Shown piece by piece: positions 63,735-64,000 of a stretch of 64,000 nucleotides of DNA; within the stretch, counting starts at the first letter, position 1, and each line of letters starts with the position of its first letter. The notes beneath the pieces are model-generated. The model ran no database searches and was not told the origin of the DNA. It saw nothing but the letters and a program-made list of their open reading frames with translations. Where the stretch lies: the NCBI GenBank assembly GCA_963698645.1, contig CAVORP010000001.1:248001-312000 (forward strand), given 5' to 3'. The translations under genes were made by a program, and so were the position numbers. Origin of the DNA: Ovoidimarina sp963698645 (lineage in GTDB: Bacteria > Pseudomonadota > Alphaproteobacteria > Rhodobacterales > Rhodobacteraceae).

Positions 63735-64000
63735 TCAATTCAGGTATTTCATCGGATCGACGCCCTGACGACCTTCCCAAACTTCAAATCGCAACGCCGA
63801 CGGTGATCCCGCCGCTACCTTACCGATCTCCTGCCCGCGCTTTACCCGATTGCCCTTTTCGACCTTCAGATCCGTCGCGCCCACATAAACCGTCAGAAGC
63901 TTCGCACTTCCGGAAAGAAGCCCATCATGGGTCAGCACGACGATCGGCACGCCATCGGTATCGAAAGTGATCGTCGCCACAAGCCCATCGGCGGCCGCGC
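63735..64000 (-). CDS. M23/LytM-domain protein, C-terminal part (cut by window edge), catalytic residues missing
   Basis: The frame is open to the right edge, so only the last 87 residues or so are seen. DGVPIVVLTHDGLLSGSAKL, then VEKGNRVKRGQEIGKVAAGS, LRFEVWEG and VDPMKYLN match the end of an M23 (LytM) domain. The His of the usual HxH motif (LHFEV) is Arg here, and the YxH-type His is replaced by YVGATDL, so the metal site seems lost. Such degenerate LytM proteins (EnvC, NlpD, DipM) activate amidases at the division site rather than cutting peptidoglycan. A partner amidase cannot be identified here. Confidence 0.78.
   Translation of the reverse strand, partial: AAADGLVATITFDTDGVPIVVLTHDGLLSGSAKLLTVYVGATDLKVEKGNRVKRGQEIGKVAAGSPSALRFEVWEGRQGVDPMKYLN

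Noticed and set aside
1..64000. CRISPR array, phage block, gene transfer agent cluster or biosynthetic cluster
   Set aside because: No regularly spaced repeats and no capsid, terminase, portal, synthase or Cas genes could be read anywhere in the window.

Overview
The window looks like chromosome of an alphaproteobacterium of the Rhodobacteraceae/Roseobacter group. The sequence is GC-rich. It carries markers typical of that family: the aerobic cobaltochelatase genes cobS and cobT, a VPLPA-CTERM protein, DUF1150, DUF1178 and DUF6280 proteins, a single-gene fused pntA, bolA beside a J-domain gene, and an isoaspartate methyltransferase/tolC cluster. Most genes are core housekeeping genes, closely packed on both strands, with several ATGA/TGATG start-stop overlaps and several convergent 3' overlaps.

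Layout. 1-7.5 kb: 5' end of a Tat-exported multicopper oxidase, pntAB, a methyltransferase-like membrane protein, a GNAT acetyltransferase, a small repeat-bearing exported protein, a D-lyxose isomerase-type cupin, a HemG-like flavodoxin, a PuuD-type amidase and DUF2256. 7.6-13.2 kb: pepN, a lytic transglycosylase-like lipoprotein, gatB and the VPLPA-CTERM protein. 13.5-17.5 kb: bolA, a J-domain protein, a chemoreceptor and Tat-exported MsrB. 17.6-26.5 kb: cobS, an exported unknown, cobT, an M24 aminopeptidase, DUF427, a CLC chloride channel and a D-lactate dehydrogenase-like flavoprotein. 26.5-34 kb: metG, tRNA-Leu(UAA), a TPR protein, rhomboid protease, GFA enzyme, suhB, a glycine-zipper protein, the divergent metR/metF pair and a thioesterase. 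34-41 kb: DUF2235 hydrolase, a type III PLP decarboxylase divergent from an Lrp/AsnC regulator, valS and a HisC-like aminotransferase. 41-50 kb: class V aminotransferase, MsbA-like ABC exporter, glycosyltransferase, ygfZ, efp, DUF6280, then the pcm-tolC-PopZ-like cluster and tRNA-Cys.

50.0-56.1 kb is the one accessory-looking stretch. It lies between an intact tRNA-Cys and a 43-bp copy of that tRNA's 3' end, so it reads as an integrated element or its remnant. It holds a heavily frame-broken P2-type cation ATPase, a DsbA-fold isomerase, a DUF4386 membrane protein and long gene-free stretches. No integrase was recognised. From 56.2 kb core genes resume: kdsA, a threonine dehydratase-like enzyme, an AcuC/HDAC-like deacetylase, DUF1178, DUF1150, Hsp20, DUF465, purE-purK, a Nudix hydrolase, an EamA transporter and the C-terminus of a degenerate LytM protein.

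A striking feature is the number of reading frames broken by one base, mostly apparent +1 insertions: pntB, pntA, the GNAT gene, the lyxose isomerase, pepN, the VPLPA protein, the J-domain gene, pepP, clc, valS, the ABC exporter, the P-type ATPase and DUF465. The protein is conserved on both sides of each break, so uncorrected sequencing error is the simplest explanation for most. Such genes are annotated over their full reconstructed span. I found no CRISPR array, no rRNA and no clearly novel multi-gene system. The most interesting leads are the tRNA-Cys element, the PopZ-like protein, the anomalous segment and perfect palindrome inside valS, and a few operator-like repeats.
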